Of a stretch of DNA of 64,000 nucleotides, positions 16,408 to 25,870 are shown piece by piece; positions within the stretch are counted from its first letter, which is position 1; each line of letters begins with the position of its first letter. Source of the stretch: Flavobacterium aquatile LMG 4008 = ATCC 11947 (GTDB taxonomy: Bacteria > Bacteroidota > Bacteroidia > Flavobacteriales > Flavobacteriaceae). Where the stretch lies: positions 496,001 to 560,000 of the forward strand of contig NZ_JRHH01000001.1 of the NCBI RefSeq assembly GCF_000757385.1, given 5' to 3'. The notes below the pieces were generated by a model that saw only the letters and a program-made list of their open reading frames with translations, did not search any database and was not told the DNA's origin. Made by a program: the position numbers and the translations under genes.

Positions 16408-18882
16408 TTAATTAGCGCCACCAAGTATTTTTATTCCGAAAACGATAGCATCTCCTTGAAATCCATTTTGGTAAGAACGAACATAATCCAATCTAAAAAT
16501 TCGAAGTTTTCCAAACCCTAAGTTGTCCAAACCAGCAGTAAACTCTTGATACGGAATTCTATCTGGAACCGCCATATTGTGAAATCCTAAAACCAATTGC
16601 GATTTTAAATATTTCAACAATGGTAATTTATTCATGATAAAACCTTTGTCGTTATGCTCGGCATGAAATTCAATATAACTGTCGTTCGTGCTTGAAGAAT
16701 AATACGGTAAATTATTAAATACATTGGTGTAACTTCCACCGTTGTTGATGTGCGTTTGGTTTCCGTTGAAATGTTTGTAATCTATAAATGAGATGTTTTC
16801 GGCGTTAAAAAACTTTCCAGCTTTTAAATTCAAATCTAAATCGCCTTTATTTCCAATTGATAAACCGTAAGTTACTCGAGCTGAAACTAAATCATATTCG
16901 TATTTTTTGTCTGTTGCAGCCAATCCTTTTTCGTAACCAATGTTTAATGTTGGGTATTTTTCATTGCCAATGTTGTATTTTCCATCAGGACGTGTCCAAT
17001 ATTGTTGTCCAAATTTAATTCTCGCATTGACATTTGCTTTAACTAAATTGTGTTTTTCAATCGCTGGAGTTACATAATCATTAGGTAACAAAGGATTGTT
17101 TGAAGTGTAAACTTTATCATTTTTGATTAAAACATAATCAGTATTGTTCCAAAGTGGTTTTCTTTCAGAATATTCTAAGTTGAAATTTAGGTTCAATCCG
17201 TTGATTATTTCTCTTCCAAAATTGGCAGAAATAAAATTCTTTTCATACACTTTCATGAAGTTATTTTTAAAAATAAGTGTGCTTATTGAATTTCCTAGAT
17301 TTGTAATTGGATTGCCTCCGTTGAATTGAGAAACGCTGCTTCCTCCATTTACATATAATTGACTGTTGTTGGTATTATTAAATTTTCTATAAAAATCCCC
17401 AGTTACACGAAGTTTTTCTTCTGCGAAACCGTAGTCAAATCGGGAACCAATTCTTGTGTAAGTTCGTTTGTCTTCATCTCTTTTTACAAACGATAATCCT
17501 ACTTGTGTTTTCCAACCTTGAACCGTATTGAAAGAAGTTGAAAGTAACGGACCATCATAATTTATGGACCATTTTTTGAACGAATTTCTGTAACTATAAC
17601 CCATTAAAATATCAGAAAAACCAAATTTATTTCGTTTTCCATCGATAGAATCTAAATATACTTGCGATTTTTTCTTGGTTTGCAAGGCATCTTTCTTGGC
17701 ATAATCGGTAGTTTCTTCGTTTGTTAAAGGCACAGGACGAATGGTTTCCCAGAATGAATCTTCTTTTTTATTGGCGTTTTCTTCAAATTTTAAAACTTCT
17801 GCAGTAAATGTTTTCTTTTCGAATTGCTCTTTAAATTCAAAATTAGAATAGACATAAGTGAAGTTTCCTGAGATATTAATACCTAACATTCCGGCTTCAA
17901 AATCTATAGTTTGTGTGTTTTTTGCCCAAATTTTATTTTTATTGTTGAAACTATAACTTTGCTTTAAAGTCAATTTGTTCAGTGCAGGATTTTGCATTTG
18001 ACTTCCTTTAATAGATAAATCAACGGCATAAATAGCATAAGTATCATCAACAATATAAATATATCCTTCCATTGCTGGTTCTGAATCGCGCTTTGGTGTA
18101 ACTTTAATTTTGTTGATTACTTTGTTGTTTTCATCGGCAAACGAGCCATCAAATTTGTATTTGTAATAGTTAAATGCGCCATCAGCAATTGGTGAAATTA
18201 CTTTTACATCAAAGTCTAAGTAGTTTTCATAAAAGTCAAAATTGGCTTGAGCAGCGTTGTTAAAACTAAATCCGTTATCATTTCCACTAACTTTTGAAGC
18301 TACAATTACTTCTTTTAACTTGTCTGGTTTTTGAAAGGTTATTTTCGATACAGTTTCTGATAAATACAAAATTCCGCTTCGAGTAGAATCGATTATTTCA
18401 TCAAAAAAATCTAATTTCTGACCCATAATTGTCTTCGGAAGATTTTTTACTCTAAAGATACCTCTTGAGTAAAAATCGGCATTATATTTAGCAGTTTTTG
18501 AAGAGTTTTCTTTACGATTTGCAATTGCATTTCTTATGATTTCGTTTGCTGGATTAGCCTTTGGATCAATCACAACATCATTCAATTGGATGTCTTCCTC
18601 TGTAAGTTGAACATCAACTATTTGTGGAAATTTCTCGGCATTTACAATTTTCTTTTCGGTTTTATAGCCTAAATATTGGTACAGAATTATGTGTTTTCCG
18701 GTTGTTTTTACATTCAATTCATACTTTCCTTGCTCGTTGGAAGTTGTACTTGTGTAAGTGTCTTGAAGATAGATGTTAACAAAAGCCATCGGATTTCCTT
18801 TAGAATCGGTGATGGTTCCTTTTATTTGTGCAAAAGATGAAATAGCAATAAAAAGAAATAGTAACGTAAAGTTTTTTTTCAT
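16408..18882 (-). CDS. DUF5686 outer-membrane protein with carboxypeptidase-like regulatory domain
   Basis: An 824-aa exported protein. A signal peptide (MKKNFTLLFLFIAISSFAQ) is followed by a CarboxypepD_reg-like beta-sandwich (about residues 20-105, KGTITDSKGNPMAFVNIY), then the DUF5686 region and a long beta-strand-rich C-terminal part with alternating aromatic strands that looks like an outer-membrane barrel. DUF5686 proteins are common and uncharacterised in Bacteroidota; a role in surface transport or envelope maintenance is inferred. It is monocistronic, ending in a terminator at 16340-16386. Confidence 0.88.
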   Translation of the reverse strand: MKKNFTLLFLFIAISSFAQIKGTITDSKGNPMAFVNIYLQDTYTSTTSNEQGKYELNVKTTGKHIILYQYLGYKTEKKIVNAEKFPQIVDVQLTEEDIQLNDVVIDPKANPANEIIRNAIANRKENSSKTAKYNADFYSRGIFRVKNLPKTIMGQKLDFFDEIIDSTRSGILYLSETVSKITFQKPDKLKEVIVASKVSGNDNGFSFNNAAQANFDFYENYLDFDVKVISPIADGAFNYYKYKFDGSFADENNKVINKIKVTPKRDSEPAMEGYIYIVDDTYAIYAVDLSIKGSQMQNPALNKLTLKQSYSFNNKNKIWAKNTQTIDFEAGMLGINISGNFTYVYSNFEFKEQFEKKTFTAEVLKFEENANKKEDSFWETIRPVPLTNEETTDYAKKDALQTKKKSQVYLDSIDGKRNKFGFSDILMGYSYRNSFKKWSINYDGPLLSTSFNTVQGWKTQVGLSFVKRDEDKRTYTRIGSRFDYGFAEEKLRVTGDFYRKFNNTNNSQLYVNGGSSVSQFNGGNPITNLGNSISTLIFKNNFMKVYEKNFISANFGREIINGLNLNFNLEYSERKPLWNNTDYVLIKNDKVYTSNNPLLPNDYVTPAIEKHNLVKANVNARIKFGQQYWTRPDGKYNIGNEKYPTLNIGYEKGLAATDKKYEYDLVSARVTYGLSIGNKGDLDLNLKAGKFFNAENISFIDYKHFNGNQTHINNGGSYTNVFNNLPYYSSSTNDSYIEFHAEHNDKGFIMNKLPLLKYLKSQLVLGFHNMAVPDRIPYQEFTAGLDNLGFGKLRIFRLDYVRSYQNGFQGDAIVFGIKILGGAN

Positions 18883-18989
18883 TGGATTAATTTACTTGGT
18901 TGGTTTTTATAGTATCGTATTAAATTTATAGACGATTATTATTGCTAAATGGTTGCACTGCTTTTGAATTTATTTTTTAAATAAAAGTT

Positions 18990-19403
18990 TTACAAAACCG
19001 ATTGCAAAGCCAATTCATAACTTTTCATTCCAAAACCAATAATTACTCCTTTTGCATTTGGAGAAATATACGATTGATGTCTGAAAGATTCTCTAGAAAA
19101 TGTATTGGAAATATGAACTTCAATAACTGGTGTTGAAATTGCTTTAACAGCATCGCCAATTCCTATAGAAGTATGAGTATAAGCTGCTGCATTTAAAATT
19201 ATGGCGTCAAAGGAAAAACCAACTTCTTGAATTTTAGAAATCAATTCACCTTCAATATTACTTTGAAAATAATGTAAATCTACAGATGGATAGTTGGATT
19301 GTAATTGTTTAAAATAATCTTCAAATGTTTCACTTCCGTAAATTTCTGGTTCTCGTTTTCCTAGAAGATTTAAGTTAGGACCATTGATAATTAGTACTTT
19401 CAT
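18990..19403 (-). CDS. aroQ: Type II 3-dehydroquinate dehydratase
   Basis: Third step of the shikimate pathway, dehydrating 3-dehydroquinate. The 137-aa product has the signature IINGPNLNLLGKREPEIYG with the catalytic Arg in GKREP, the conserved LNAAAYTHTSIGIGDA and the active-site His region VHISNTFSRESFRHQSYIS. Length fits the dodecameric type II enzyme. In many Flavobacteriaceae aroQ lies next to xerD; here they are separated by three beta-barrel genes. Confidence 0.96.
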   Translation of the reverse strand: MKVLIINGPNLNLLGKREPEIYGSETFEDYFKQLQSNYPSVDLHYFQSNIEGELISKIQEVGFSFDAIILNAAAYTHTSIGIGDAVKAISTPVIEVHISNTFSRESFRHQSYISPNAKGVIIGFGMKSYELALQSVL

Positions 19404-19430
19404 ATGCCTTAGATTTGTGTAAAAATAAAG

Positions 19431-19457
19431 AAACCGCTCTAATAAAGAAGCGGTTTT
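19431..19457 (-). terminator. Terminator after the minus-strand beta-barrel gene
   Basis: AAACCGCT (19431-19438) pairs with AGCGGTTT (19449-19456). It lies between the stop at 19481 and the aroQ start. Confidence 0.65.
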
Positions 19458-19480
19458 GCAAAAGATTATGATTTTTTTCG

Positions 19481-20020
19481 TTAAAACATAAATCCAACTG
19501 AAGCTTGAATAACACTATTTTTTACATCGGCATCACGTTTTGCTTCTGTAAGTCCAAGTCCATATCTTCCTTGCACGAAAAAGTGTTTGCCAAATTTATA
19601 GCTCAAACCACCGACAACAGCAAAGTCAAATGTATTAGAATCATTAGAATCAACTTCATTTCGTTCGCTTAATAAAAAGGAAGCTTGCGGGCCAACTTCA
19701 AGACTTAAATCATCGGTAAGATAAAATTTTGCTAAAACTGGAATCGATATGTATCCCAATTCGTTTTTAAATTGTTCGCCTAAATTATCAATTTCTGCTC
19801 CTTGAGTAGAATAATAAAGTTCTGGTTGCAAAGCGAAGTTTTCAAAAATTTTGATTTCAGAAACTAATCCAGCGTGGAAATTAGTTATGGCATCAGTATT
19901 AGCATCAGAACCCGTATAGTTGGCATAATTGATTCCGGCTTTTAAACCAAACTTTAGCATTTGAGCTTGCATGGAACTAATTGAGCCTAAAAGAATAACA
20001 AATAAAATTACTTTTTTCAT
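19481..20020 (-). CDS. Outer-membrane beta-barrel protein (PorT/OmpW-like), paralogue 1
   Basis: A 179-aa exported protein: signal peptide MKKVILFVILLGSISSMQAQ, then an eight-strand beta-barrel pattern beginning LKFGLKAGINYANYTGSDA and ending in a terminal Phe (ASVGFMF). Barrel proteins of this outer_membrane_beta-barrel class have no assigned substrate. It shares the KFG(V/L)KAG start, NFHAGLV, LQPELYYS and VGPQASF landmarks with the two plus-strand neighbours, so the three look like tandem duplicates. It is divergent from paralogue 2. Confidence 0.85.
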   Translation of the reverse strand: MKKVILFVILLGSISSMQAQMLKFGLKAGINYANYTGSDANTDAITNFHAGLVSEIKIFENFALQPELYYSTQGAEIDNLGEQFKNELGYISIPVLAKFYLTDDLSLEVGPQASFLLSERNEVDSNDSNTFDFAVVGGLSYKFGKHFFVQGRYGLGLTEAKRDADVKNSVIQASVGFMF

Positions 20021-20181
20021 AAAATTTCAGTTTTTGATTAAGATTGTAAAATTACATTATACATTTAGTTATTAACGAAATTGCTTTTTTATTATTGTGT
20101 TAAGTACTTGTGAATAATGCGATGTTAATAACTATGTTGATAACTCAAAAGCACTAACTTTAACACAAAAAGTAATACGTT

Positions 20182-20189
20182 TAAATTTG
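20182..20189 (+). promoter_or_regulatory. TAnnTTTG -7 box for beta-barrel gene 2
   Basis: TAAATTTG, 27 nt before the ATG at 20217. No clear TTG partner at the usual distance, so medium to low confidence. Confidence 0.4.
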
Positions 20190-20216
20190 TTCTATTAATT
20201 TTAAACAAAGTAAAAC

Positions 20217-20738
20217 ATGAAAAAAGTTATTTTAACAGTTGCTGCAGTATTCGCTTTCGGATTTGCAAACGCTCAAGAAGTTAAGTTTGGTGTGAAAGCA
20301 GGTTACGCTAACACAAATTTTGGAGGAGATGCTGAAACAGATGCAGCTTCAAACTTCTACATTGGAGGTTTAGCTGATATTTCTATTTCAGAAAAATTCC
20401 ACGTACAACCTGAGTTGTTATACTCAATGGAAGGTGCAGATAACGAAGAAACTGGGTTAGATTTTATTAGAATACCTGTTATGGCTAAATATTATGTAGC
20501 TGATGGTTTCAACATTCAAGCAGGTCCACAATTTGGATTTGTTGCTGGTGGAGAAGATGTAAAAGACAGTTTAAAATCTTTTGACTATGGTTTAGGATTT
20601 GGTGCTGCTTATGAATTAACTTCAGGTTTGTTTTTTGATGCTAGATATAATTTAGGTTTAGCAGATTTAAATGATACAGAATTTGATGGTAAAATTACTA
20701 CTAATTCATTTAATGTAGGTTTGGGTTATAGATTCTAA
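20217..20738 (+). CDS. Outer-membrane beta-barrel protein, paralogue 2
   Basis: A 173-aa protein with signal peptide (MKKVILTVAAVFAFGFANAQ) and a barrel starting VKFGVKAGYANTNFGG and ending NVGLGYRF with the C-terminal Phe typical of BAM substrates. Internal landmarks FHVQPELLYSMEGA and IQAGPQFGFVAGG align with paralogues 1 and 3. It is the most acidic of the three. Its own terminator (20762-20789) separates it from paralogue 3, so each copy seems independently expressed. Confidence 0.87.
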   Translation: MKKVILTVAAVFAFGFANAQEVKFGVKAGYANTNFGGDAETDAASNFYIGGLADISISEKFHVQPELLYSMEGADNEETGLDFIRIPVMAKYYVADGFNIQAGPQFGFVAGGEDVKDSLKSFDYGLGFGAAYELTSGLFFDARYNLGLADLNDTEFDGKITTNSFNVGLGYRF

Positions 20739-20761
20739 TAAACTGAAACTCTTATACATTT

Positions 20762-20789
20762 AAAACCACGCAATTTGCGTGGTTTTTTA
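20762..20789 (+). terminator. Terminator after beta-barrel gene 2
   Basis: AAAACCACGCAA is followed closely by TTGCGTGGTTTTTT, giving a 12-bp stem and T-run. Confidence 0.88.
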
Positions 20790-20819
20790 TTTATAAATAG
20801 GAATTATCTCATATTTTTA

Positions 20820-20827
20820 TATATTTG
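20820..20827 (+). promoter_or_regulatory. TAnnTTTG -7 box for beta-barrel gene 3
   Basis: TATATTTG, 24 nt before the ATG at 20852. No TTG at the expected spacing. Confidence 0.4.
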
Positions 20828-20851
20828 CCCAAATTTTAAAATTTAAACAAA

Positions 20852-21496
20852 ATGAAAAAATTAGTTTTGTCAGTAATGGCAGTATTTACTTTTGTATTAT
20901 CAAATGCACAAACAATAAGTCAATCTAAATCTAGTAAAGTGCAATTTGGTATTAAAGGTGGTTTAAATATTGCTAATCTAAACTTTTCTGGTACAGAAGC
21001 ACCAAGCACAAAAGCAGTTCCAAATTTAAATATTGGTGCCTTTTTAGAAATTGGAATTAACGATAAATGGGCGTTTCAACCAGAGTTGATTTATTCAATG
21101 CAAGGAGCAAAATTTCAATTAATTTTCATTGAAGGTTCAACAGTTTATGATACAAGAAATACTTTTAAATTACACTATTTAAATATTCCTTTAATGATGA
21201 AGTATTCTGAAAATAAAATTTTTTTTGAGGCAGGTCCGCAAATTGGATTTTTAACTTCTGCTAAACTAAAAACCGAAGTAAAAGGTTTTGGATCAGATGA
21301 ACAAGACGCAAGCGAGATATTTAAAAAAATTGATTTAGGTTTAGGATTTGGTTTGGGTTATAATTTTACAAAACAGCTTAGTGCAAATTTTAGATATAAT
21401 ATTGGATTAACTAATATTGCCGAAAGTGAATCGGATGATGAGAAAGTTAAAAATAGTGTTTTTGCACTTTCATTGGCTTATAAATTCAAAAACTAA
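20852..21496 (+). CDS. Outer-membrane beta-barrel protein, paralogue 3
   Basis: A 214-aa protein with signal peptide (MKKLVLSVMAVFTFVLSNAQ) and a barrel domain of the PorT type: VQFGIKGGLNIANLNFSG, FQPELIYSMQGAKF, FEAGPQIGFLTSA and LGLGFGLGYNF. Longer than its two neighbours through an N-terminal serine/lysine linker and larger loops. Likely surface or periplasm-facing with unknown cargo. It is followed by a terminator and then xerD. Confidence 0.87.
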   Translation: MKKLVLSVMAVFTFVLSNAQTISQSKSSKVQFGIKGGLNIANLNFSGTEAPSTKAVPNLNIGAFLEIGINDKWAFQPELIYSMQGAKFQLIFIEGSTVYDTRNTFKLHYLNIPLMMKYSENKIFFEAGPQIGFLTSAKLKTEVKGFGSDEQDASEIFKKIDLGLGFGLGYNFTKQLSANFRYNIGLTNIAESESDDEKVKNSVFALSLAYKFKN

Positions 21497-21511
21497 TCAT
21501 TATTTCACAAT

Positions 21512-21540
21512 AAACCTCTCTAGCTTGAGAGGTTTTTTTA
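21512..21540 (+). terminator. Terminator before xerD
   Basis: AAACCTCTC (21512-21520), six-nt loop, GAGAGGTTT (21527-21535) and further T residues. Confidence 0.85.
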
Positions 21541-21567
21541 TGCCTACTAATCACTACTTTTGTCTTC

Positions 21568-22464
21568 ATGAACTGGAACTCTTACATTAAAAGTTATCAA
21601 TCCTATATGAGAATTGAAAGAGGATTATCAAAGAACACCATTGATAATTATACTTTCGATATTGAGCGATTGTGCCTTTATTTGCAAGAAAACAATTTAG
21701 ATTATTCTCCTTTAAAAATATCCGAAGAAATAATTCAGCAGTTTATTTATTCGGTTTCCAAAGAGGTGAATGCACGTTCTCAAGCGCGTATTATTTCGGG
21801 ATTAAAAAGTTTTTTTTCTTATCTTATTTTTGAAGATTACCGAACAGATTCTCCGATGGAATTAATTGAAGCACCGCGTTTAGGGAGAAAATTACCAGAT
21901 ACATTATCTGTTGATGACATCGATAATTTAATCGCAGCAATAGACTTGTCGAAACCCGAAGGTGAACGAAATAGAGCGATGCTCGAAACGTTATACGGAT
22001 GTGGATTGCGTGTATCTGAACTTATAAATCTTAAAATTTCTGATTTGTTTTTTGAGGAAGGTTTTATTAAAATTACTGGTAAAGGAAATAAACAACGATT
22101 TGTACCAATAAGTGAGATTACTCAAAAATATATTTTATTGTATAGGAATGCAATTCGAAATCACCTCTCAATTGTAAAAGGGCATGAAGATACTTTGTTT
22201 CTAAACCGAAGAGGAAGGCAACTTACAAGAGCTATGATTTTTACAATTATTAAAGATTTGGCTGTTAAAATTAGTTTGAATAAAGCTATTAGTCCGCATA
22301 CTTTTCGTCATTCTTTTGCTACACATTTATTAGAGAATGGTGCCGATTTACGTGCTATACAATTAATGTTAGGACATGAATCAATTACTACAACTGAGAT
22401 TTATATACACCTTGATAGAAAACACCTTAGTCAAATAATGAATAACTTTCATCCTAGAAAATAA
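21568..22464 (+). CDS. xerD: Tyrosine recombinase XerD
   Basis: A 298-aa site-specific recombinase that with its partner resolves chromosome dimers at dif. N-terminal SAM-like core-binding domain (about residues 1-90, MRIERGLSKNTIDNY) and C-terminal catalytic domain with Arg in GCGLRVSELINL, Lys in GKGNKQRFVP, the HTFRHSFATHLLENGADLR block with His/Arg, the GH of MLGHESITTTEIY and the nucleophilic Tyr in IYIHLD. Length fits chromosomal XerD. Its position near aroQ is common in this family, so this is the housekeeping enzyme and not an island integrase. Confidence 0.94.
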   Translation: MNWNSYIKSYQSYMRIERGLSKNTIDNYTFDIERLCLYLQENNLDYSPLKISEEIIQQFIYSVSKEVNARSQARIISGLKSFFSYLIFEDYRTDSPMELIEAPRLGRKLPDTLSVDDIDNLIAAIDLSKPEGERNRAMLETLYGCGLRVSELINLKISDLFFEEGFIKITGKGNKQRFVPISEITQKYILLYRNAIRNHLSIVKGHEDTLFLNRRGRQLTRAMIFTIIKDLAVKISLNKAISPHTFRHSFATHLLENGADLRAIQLMLGHESITTTEIYIHLDRKHLSQIMNNFHPRK

Positions 22465-22573
22465 TAAGACCTTAATGTTAAAGTTTTCATATGTAGAATT
22501 CATTCTACAGATTTATTTTTCAATCAGTTAAAATTATTGTTTTATTTGTAATAATTAAATTAACTTAATAGGT

Positions 22574-23701
22574 ATGAGTTCTGAAATTGATTATTTTTCA
22601 ATAAATGAAAATGATGATTATGTTGTAAACGAAATTAGAAGTCAATTTGCAATTCAAGCATCAGAAATTGGTGTTTGGGATTGGAATTTGATAACTAATG
22701 AAGTGTTTTATTCACCTGAATCGTTAAAGATATTAGAAATTGATGTGAATGAATCTTCATTTTTTGTAAGGCCAGAAAGTTGGGATGAATTGGTTCATCC
22801 AGAGGACAAAGAACTTTACTTCAAAAACATTCAATTGCATTTAGAAGGCAAATCAGATCATTATGAAACTTGTCATAGGGTTTTATGCAAAGGTAAGTAC
22901 AAGTGGATTCTAGATAGAGGTAAGGTAGTAGCAAGAGACGAAAAAGAAAATCCTATAAGAATTGTTGGTACGCACACTGATATTACAGATCAAAAAGAAA
23001 AGGAGCAAATACTTTTAGAAACTTTTAAATTAGTTAATGATCAAAAAAATAAATTACTCAATTTTGCTTATATAGTTTCTCATAATCTTAAATCACAATC
23101 TGGAAATATTAGTTCACTTGTTCAATTAAGAGCATCTAATATGGTTGATGATGACGAGTTTTTCTCTTATGTTAATACTGTTTCTAATGAGTTAACGTCA
23201 ACAATTGATAATCTTGTAGAATTAGTTAAAATACAAGGTAAGAAAGATTTTGATAGAGAAGGGCTTAGGGTAAATTGCTATTTAGATAAAGTTTTAAATA
23301 TTTTAGTAGATGATATTCATAAAAGCAAAATTACTATTGTAAATAAAATTGATGAAAATTTCATTGTTAATTTTAATAAAAGTTACTTAGAAAGTATTTT
23401 ATTAAACTTAACCTCAAATGCTATTAAATATTCCGATAAAAATAAAATAGCGTTTATTGAGTATTCTAAAGAATTGATTGATGGCCATTCTGTTTTAGTT
23501 GTGAAAGATAATGGCATTGGCATTGATTTAGAAAAACACAAGGATGAAATTTTTGGACTTTATAAAACGTTTCATGCAAATGAGAATTCCACGGGAATTG
23601 GACTACATATAACTAAGAATCAAATTGAATCCATGGGAGGAAAGATTGAAGTTGAAAGTAAAGTGAATGAAGGAACTGCATTTAAGGTTTATTTCTTGTA
23701 A
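22574..23701 (+). CDS. PAS-domain sensor histidine kinase (orphan)
   Basis: A 375-aa cytosolic kinase. It has a PAS_3-type sensor (about residues 25-140, ASEIGVWDWNL and the PAC tail RIVGTHTDITDQKEKE), a dimerisation helix with the probable phospho-acceptor His in YIVSHNLKSQSGNI, and a HATPase_c domain with N-box LLNLTSNAIKYS, G1 VKDNGIGID and G2 STGIGLHITK. There is no membrane segment and no receiver domain or response regulator gene beside it, so its partner must be elsewhere. The signal is unknown. Confidence 0.9.
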   Translation: MSSEIDYFSINENDDYVVNEIRSQFAIQASEIGVWDWNLITNEVFYSPESLKILEIDVNESSFFVRPESWDELVHPEDKELYFKNIQLHLEGKSDHYETCHRVLCKGKYKWILDRGKVVARDEKENPIRIVGTHTDITDQKEKEQILLETFKLVNDQKNKLLNFAYIVSHNLKSQSGNISSLVQLRASNMVDDDEFFSYVNTVSNELTSTIDNLVELVKIQGKKDFDREGLRVNCYLDKVLNILVDDIHKSKITIVNKIDENFIVNFNKSYLESILLNLTSNAIKYSDKNKIAFIEYSKELIDGHSVLVVKDNGIGIDLEKHKDEIFGLYKTFHANENSTGIGLHITKNQIESMGGKIEVESKVNEGTAFKVYFL

Positions 23702-23733
23702 TAGTTGTATTTTTTTTGGTTAATCATGCAAAT

Positions 23734-23766
23734 AAAAAGCCGTCTAAAATTTTAGACGGCTTTTTT
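23734..23766. terminator. Bidirectional terminator between kinase gene and rny
   Basis: AAAAAGCCGTCTAAAA pairs with TTTTAGACGGCTTTTTT, a near-perfect palindrome with A- and T-tracts on both sides between convergent genes. Confidence 0.9.
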
Positions 23767-23785
23767 ATTTATGAGTTTGAAAAAC

Positions 23786-25348
23786 TTATTTTGCAATATT
23801 TACAGCACGGGTTTCTCTAATTACAGTAATCTTCACTTGACCTGGATAAGTCATCTCTGTTTGAATTTTTTGTGAAATTTCAAATGACAAATTAGATGCC
23901 ATGTCGTCTGAAACTTTTTCGCTCTCTACAATAACACGCAGTTCACGACCGGCTTGAATTGCATAGGCGCTTTTCACTCCATTAAATCCAAATGCAATTT
24001 CTTCAAGATCTTTTAAACGTTGAATATATGAATCTAATACTTGACGACGTGCGCCAGGTCTAGCTCCAGAGATAGCATCACAAACTTGGATAATTGGAGA
24101 AATTAAATATTTCATTTCAATCTCGTCGTGGTGAGCTCCGATTGCATTGCAAACTTCCTCTTTTTCGCCAAATTTTTCTGCCCATTGCATACCTAATAAT
24201 GCGTGAGGCAAATCACTTTCTGCATCTGGAACTTTACCGATATCATGAAGTAAACCAGCACGTTTAGCTAATTTTACGTTCAATCCAAGTTCGGCAGCCA
24301 TGATTCCACAAAGTTTGGAAACTTCTCTTGAGTGTTGCAATAAATTCTGACCATAAGAAGAACGGTATTTCATTCTGCCTACAATTTTTATTAACTCTGG
24401 ATGTAAACCATGAATTCCTAAATCGATAACGGTACGTTTACCAACTTCGATAATTTCATCGTCGATTTGTTTGGTAGTTTTAGCAACAACTTCTTCAATT
24501 CTTGCTGGGTGAATTCTACCATCTGTAACTAATTTATGTAATGACAAACGAGCGATTTCTCTTCTCACAGGATCAAAACATGATAAAATAATAGCTTCTG
24601 GAGTATCGTCAACAATAATTTCTACACCAGTTGCAGCTTCAAGAGCACGAATGTTTCTACCTTCACGACCAATAATTCTACCTTTTACATCATCCGATTC
24701 TATGTTGAAAACAGAAACGCAATTTTCTACTGCTTCTTCCGTTCCAACACGTTGTATTGTTGAAATGATAACTTTTTTAGCTTCTTGTGCTGCAGTAAGT
24801 TTGGCTTCTTCAATAGTTTCTTGAATGTGTGCCATCGCTTTAGTTTTAGCTTCAGCTTTTAAACTTTCTACTAATTGTTCTTTGGCTTCTTCAGCAGATA
24901 AACCAGAAATTACTTCCAATTGTTCTACTTGACTTTTGTGCATTTTTTCAACTTCTTGATGCTTTTTGTCAAGAACTTCAATTTTGGCGTTGTATTCTAA
25001 TGTTTTTGCTTCATAATCATCGTTTACTTTTTTAGCTTTCGATAATTCGCTAGAAACTTGAGATTCTTTATCTCTTATTCTTTTTTCAACTTCAGCCATT
25101 CTTTTGTCTTTGGCTAAAATTTCTTTTTCATGCTCTGATTTTAATTCTAAAAACTTTTCCTTTGCTTGTAAAAGTTTGTCTTTTTTGATGTTTTCAGCTT
25201 CTAAGTTTGCATCTTTTAAAATAGATGTTGCTTCCTTTTTTGCGTTCTTTATTAGATTAGAAACATTGCTTTTTTCGAGCATTTTTGCTACTGCAAAACC
25301 TCCTGCAAGTCCTACTATCACGCCGATAATTATAGATAATATGTCCAT
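23786..25348 (-). CDS. rny: Ribonuclease Y
   Basis: A 520-aa membrane-tethered endoribonuclease that starts mRNA decay. The N-terminal transmembrane helix ([20 protein letters not shown]) is followed by a long coiled coil (about residues 25-190), a KH RNA-binding domain with [17 protein letters not shown] (near 225) and an HD domain with [10 protein letters not shown] and [14 protein letters not shown] (near 335-375). Length fits the family. Together with a probable 6S RNA, zapA and a coiled-coil gene it forms a minus-strand cluster. Confidence 0.96.
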   Translation of the reverse strand: MDILSIIIGVIVGLAGGFAVAKMLEKSNVSNLIKNAKKEATSILKDANLEAENIKKDKLLQAKEKFLELKSEHEKEILAKDKRMAEVEKRIRDKESQVSSELSKAKKVNDDYEAKTLEYNAKIEVLDKKHQEVEKMHKSQVEQLEVISGLSAEEAKEQLVESLKAEAKTKAMAHIQETIEEAKLTAAQEAKKVIISTIQRVGTEEAVENCVSVFNIESDDVKGRIIGREGRNIRALEAATGVEIIVDDTPEAIILSCFDPVRREIARLSLHKLVTDGRIHPARIEEVVAKTTKQIDDEIIEVGKRTVIDLGIHGLHPELIKIVGRMKYRSSYGQNLLQHSREVSKLCGIMAAELGLNVKLAKRAGLLHDIGKVPDAESDLPHALLGMQWAEKFGEKEEVCNAIGAHHDEIEMKYLISPIIQVCDAISGARPGARRQVLDSYIQRLKDLEEIAFGFNGVKSAYAIQAGRELRVIVESEKVSDDMASNLSFEISQKIQTEMTYPGQVKITVIRETRAVNIAK

Positions 25349-25374
25349 GGTTGTTAAAAAAATTTATATATAAA

Positions 25375-25533
25375 AAAAACCTACATTAATTGCTTGTATA
25401 AACTCGTAAGGACAAGTTTTGAGCTAACTCACTGTTCAAGTTTCCCAACTTAATGGGCTTACTATAGAAGCGAAGATTTACTCATTTTAATTTGTTAGTG
25501 TTGAGTTTACCAAAAATGAACTAATGTAGGCAG
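25375..25533 (-). ncRNA. ssrS: Probable 6S RNA
   Basis: About 155 nt between zapA and rny, on the same strand as both. The ends pair (CCTACATTA, 25380-25388, with TAATGTAGG, 25522-25530), and the 3' end on the minus strand runs into eight T, like an intrinsic terminator. The interior is a long interrupted hairpin without coding potential. A 6S RNA next to zapA is a known arrangement in many bacteria, and I recall the same position in Flavobacteriaceae. 6S RNA mimics an open promoter and sequesters RNA polymerase. The call rests on position, length and terminal pairing; a covariance-model search was not run. Confidence 0.65.
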
Positions 25534-25572
25534 TATTTTTAGCTTATTTAAAAGAACGTGTTTATTGTGATA

Positions 25573-25866
25573 TTATTGGTTGAGATAGTCATCTAGCAAA
25601 CTATTTAATTTAGATAATCGTTCAATTGATTCTGAACCATCGATGGCGTTTGAAACATTTTTTTGTTCTAGTTGTGATGCAAATTGTAAGGCACACATTG
25701 CCAAAACATCTTGCTTATCTCTTACAGAATAGTTTTCTTCAAATTGCTTAATCATTACATCAATTTTCTTAGAAGCACTTCTCATTGCTTCCTCTTGCGA
25801 CATATTTACCGTTAACGGATAAACTCGATCAGCAATTGATATTTTAATTTTAAGCTTTTCATCCAT
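25573..25866 (-). CDS. zapA: Cell division protein ZapA
   Basis: A 97-aa FtsZ-ring stabiliser. The N-terminal strand-rich head (KLKIKISIADRVYPLTV) is followed by EEAMRSASKKIDVMIKQF and the LAMCALQFASQLEQK helix, then a C-terminal coiled-coil segment. Start set at ATG 25866; a start 15 nt upstream would overlap the preceding gene without adding family sequence. It probably forms an operon with the upstream coiled-coil gene (4-nt gap). Confidence 0.88.
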   Translation of the reverse strand: MDEKLKIKISIADRVYPLTVNMSQEEAMRSASKKIDVMIKQFEENYSVRDKQDVLAMCALQFASQLEQKNVSNAIDGSESIERLSKLNSLLDDYLNQ

Positions 25867-25870
25867 AGTT

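Noticed and set aside
21568..22464. Integrase of the left-hand island
   Set aside because: Sequence and neighbourhood (near aroQ) fit the chromosomal XerD, and it is 16 kb from the tRNA.
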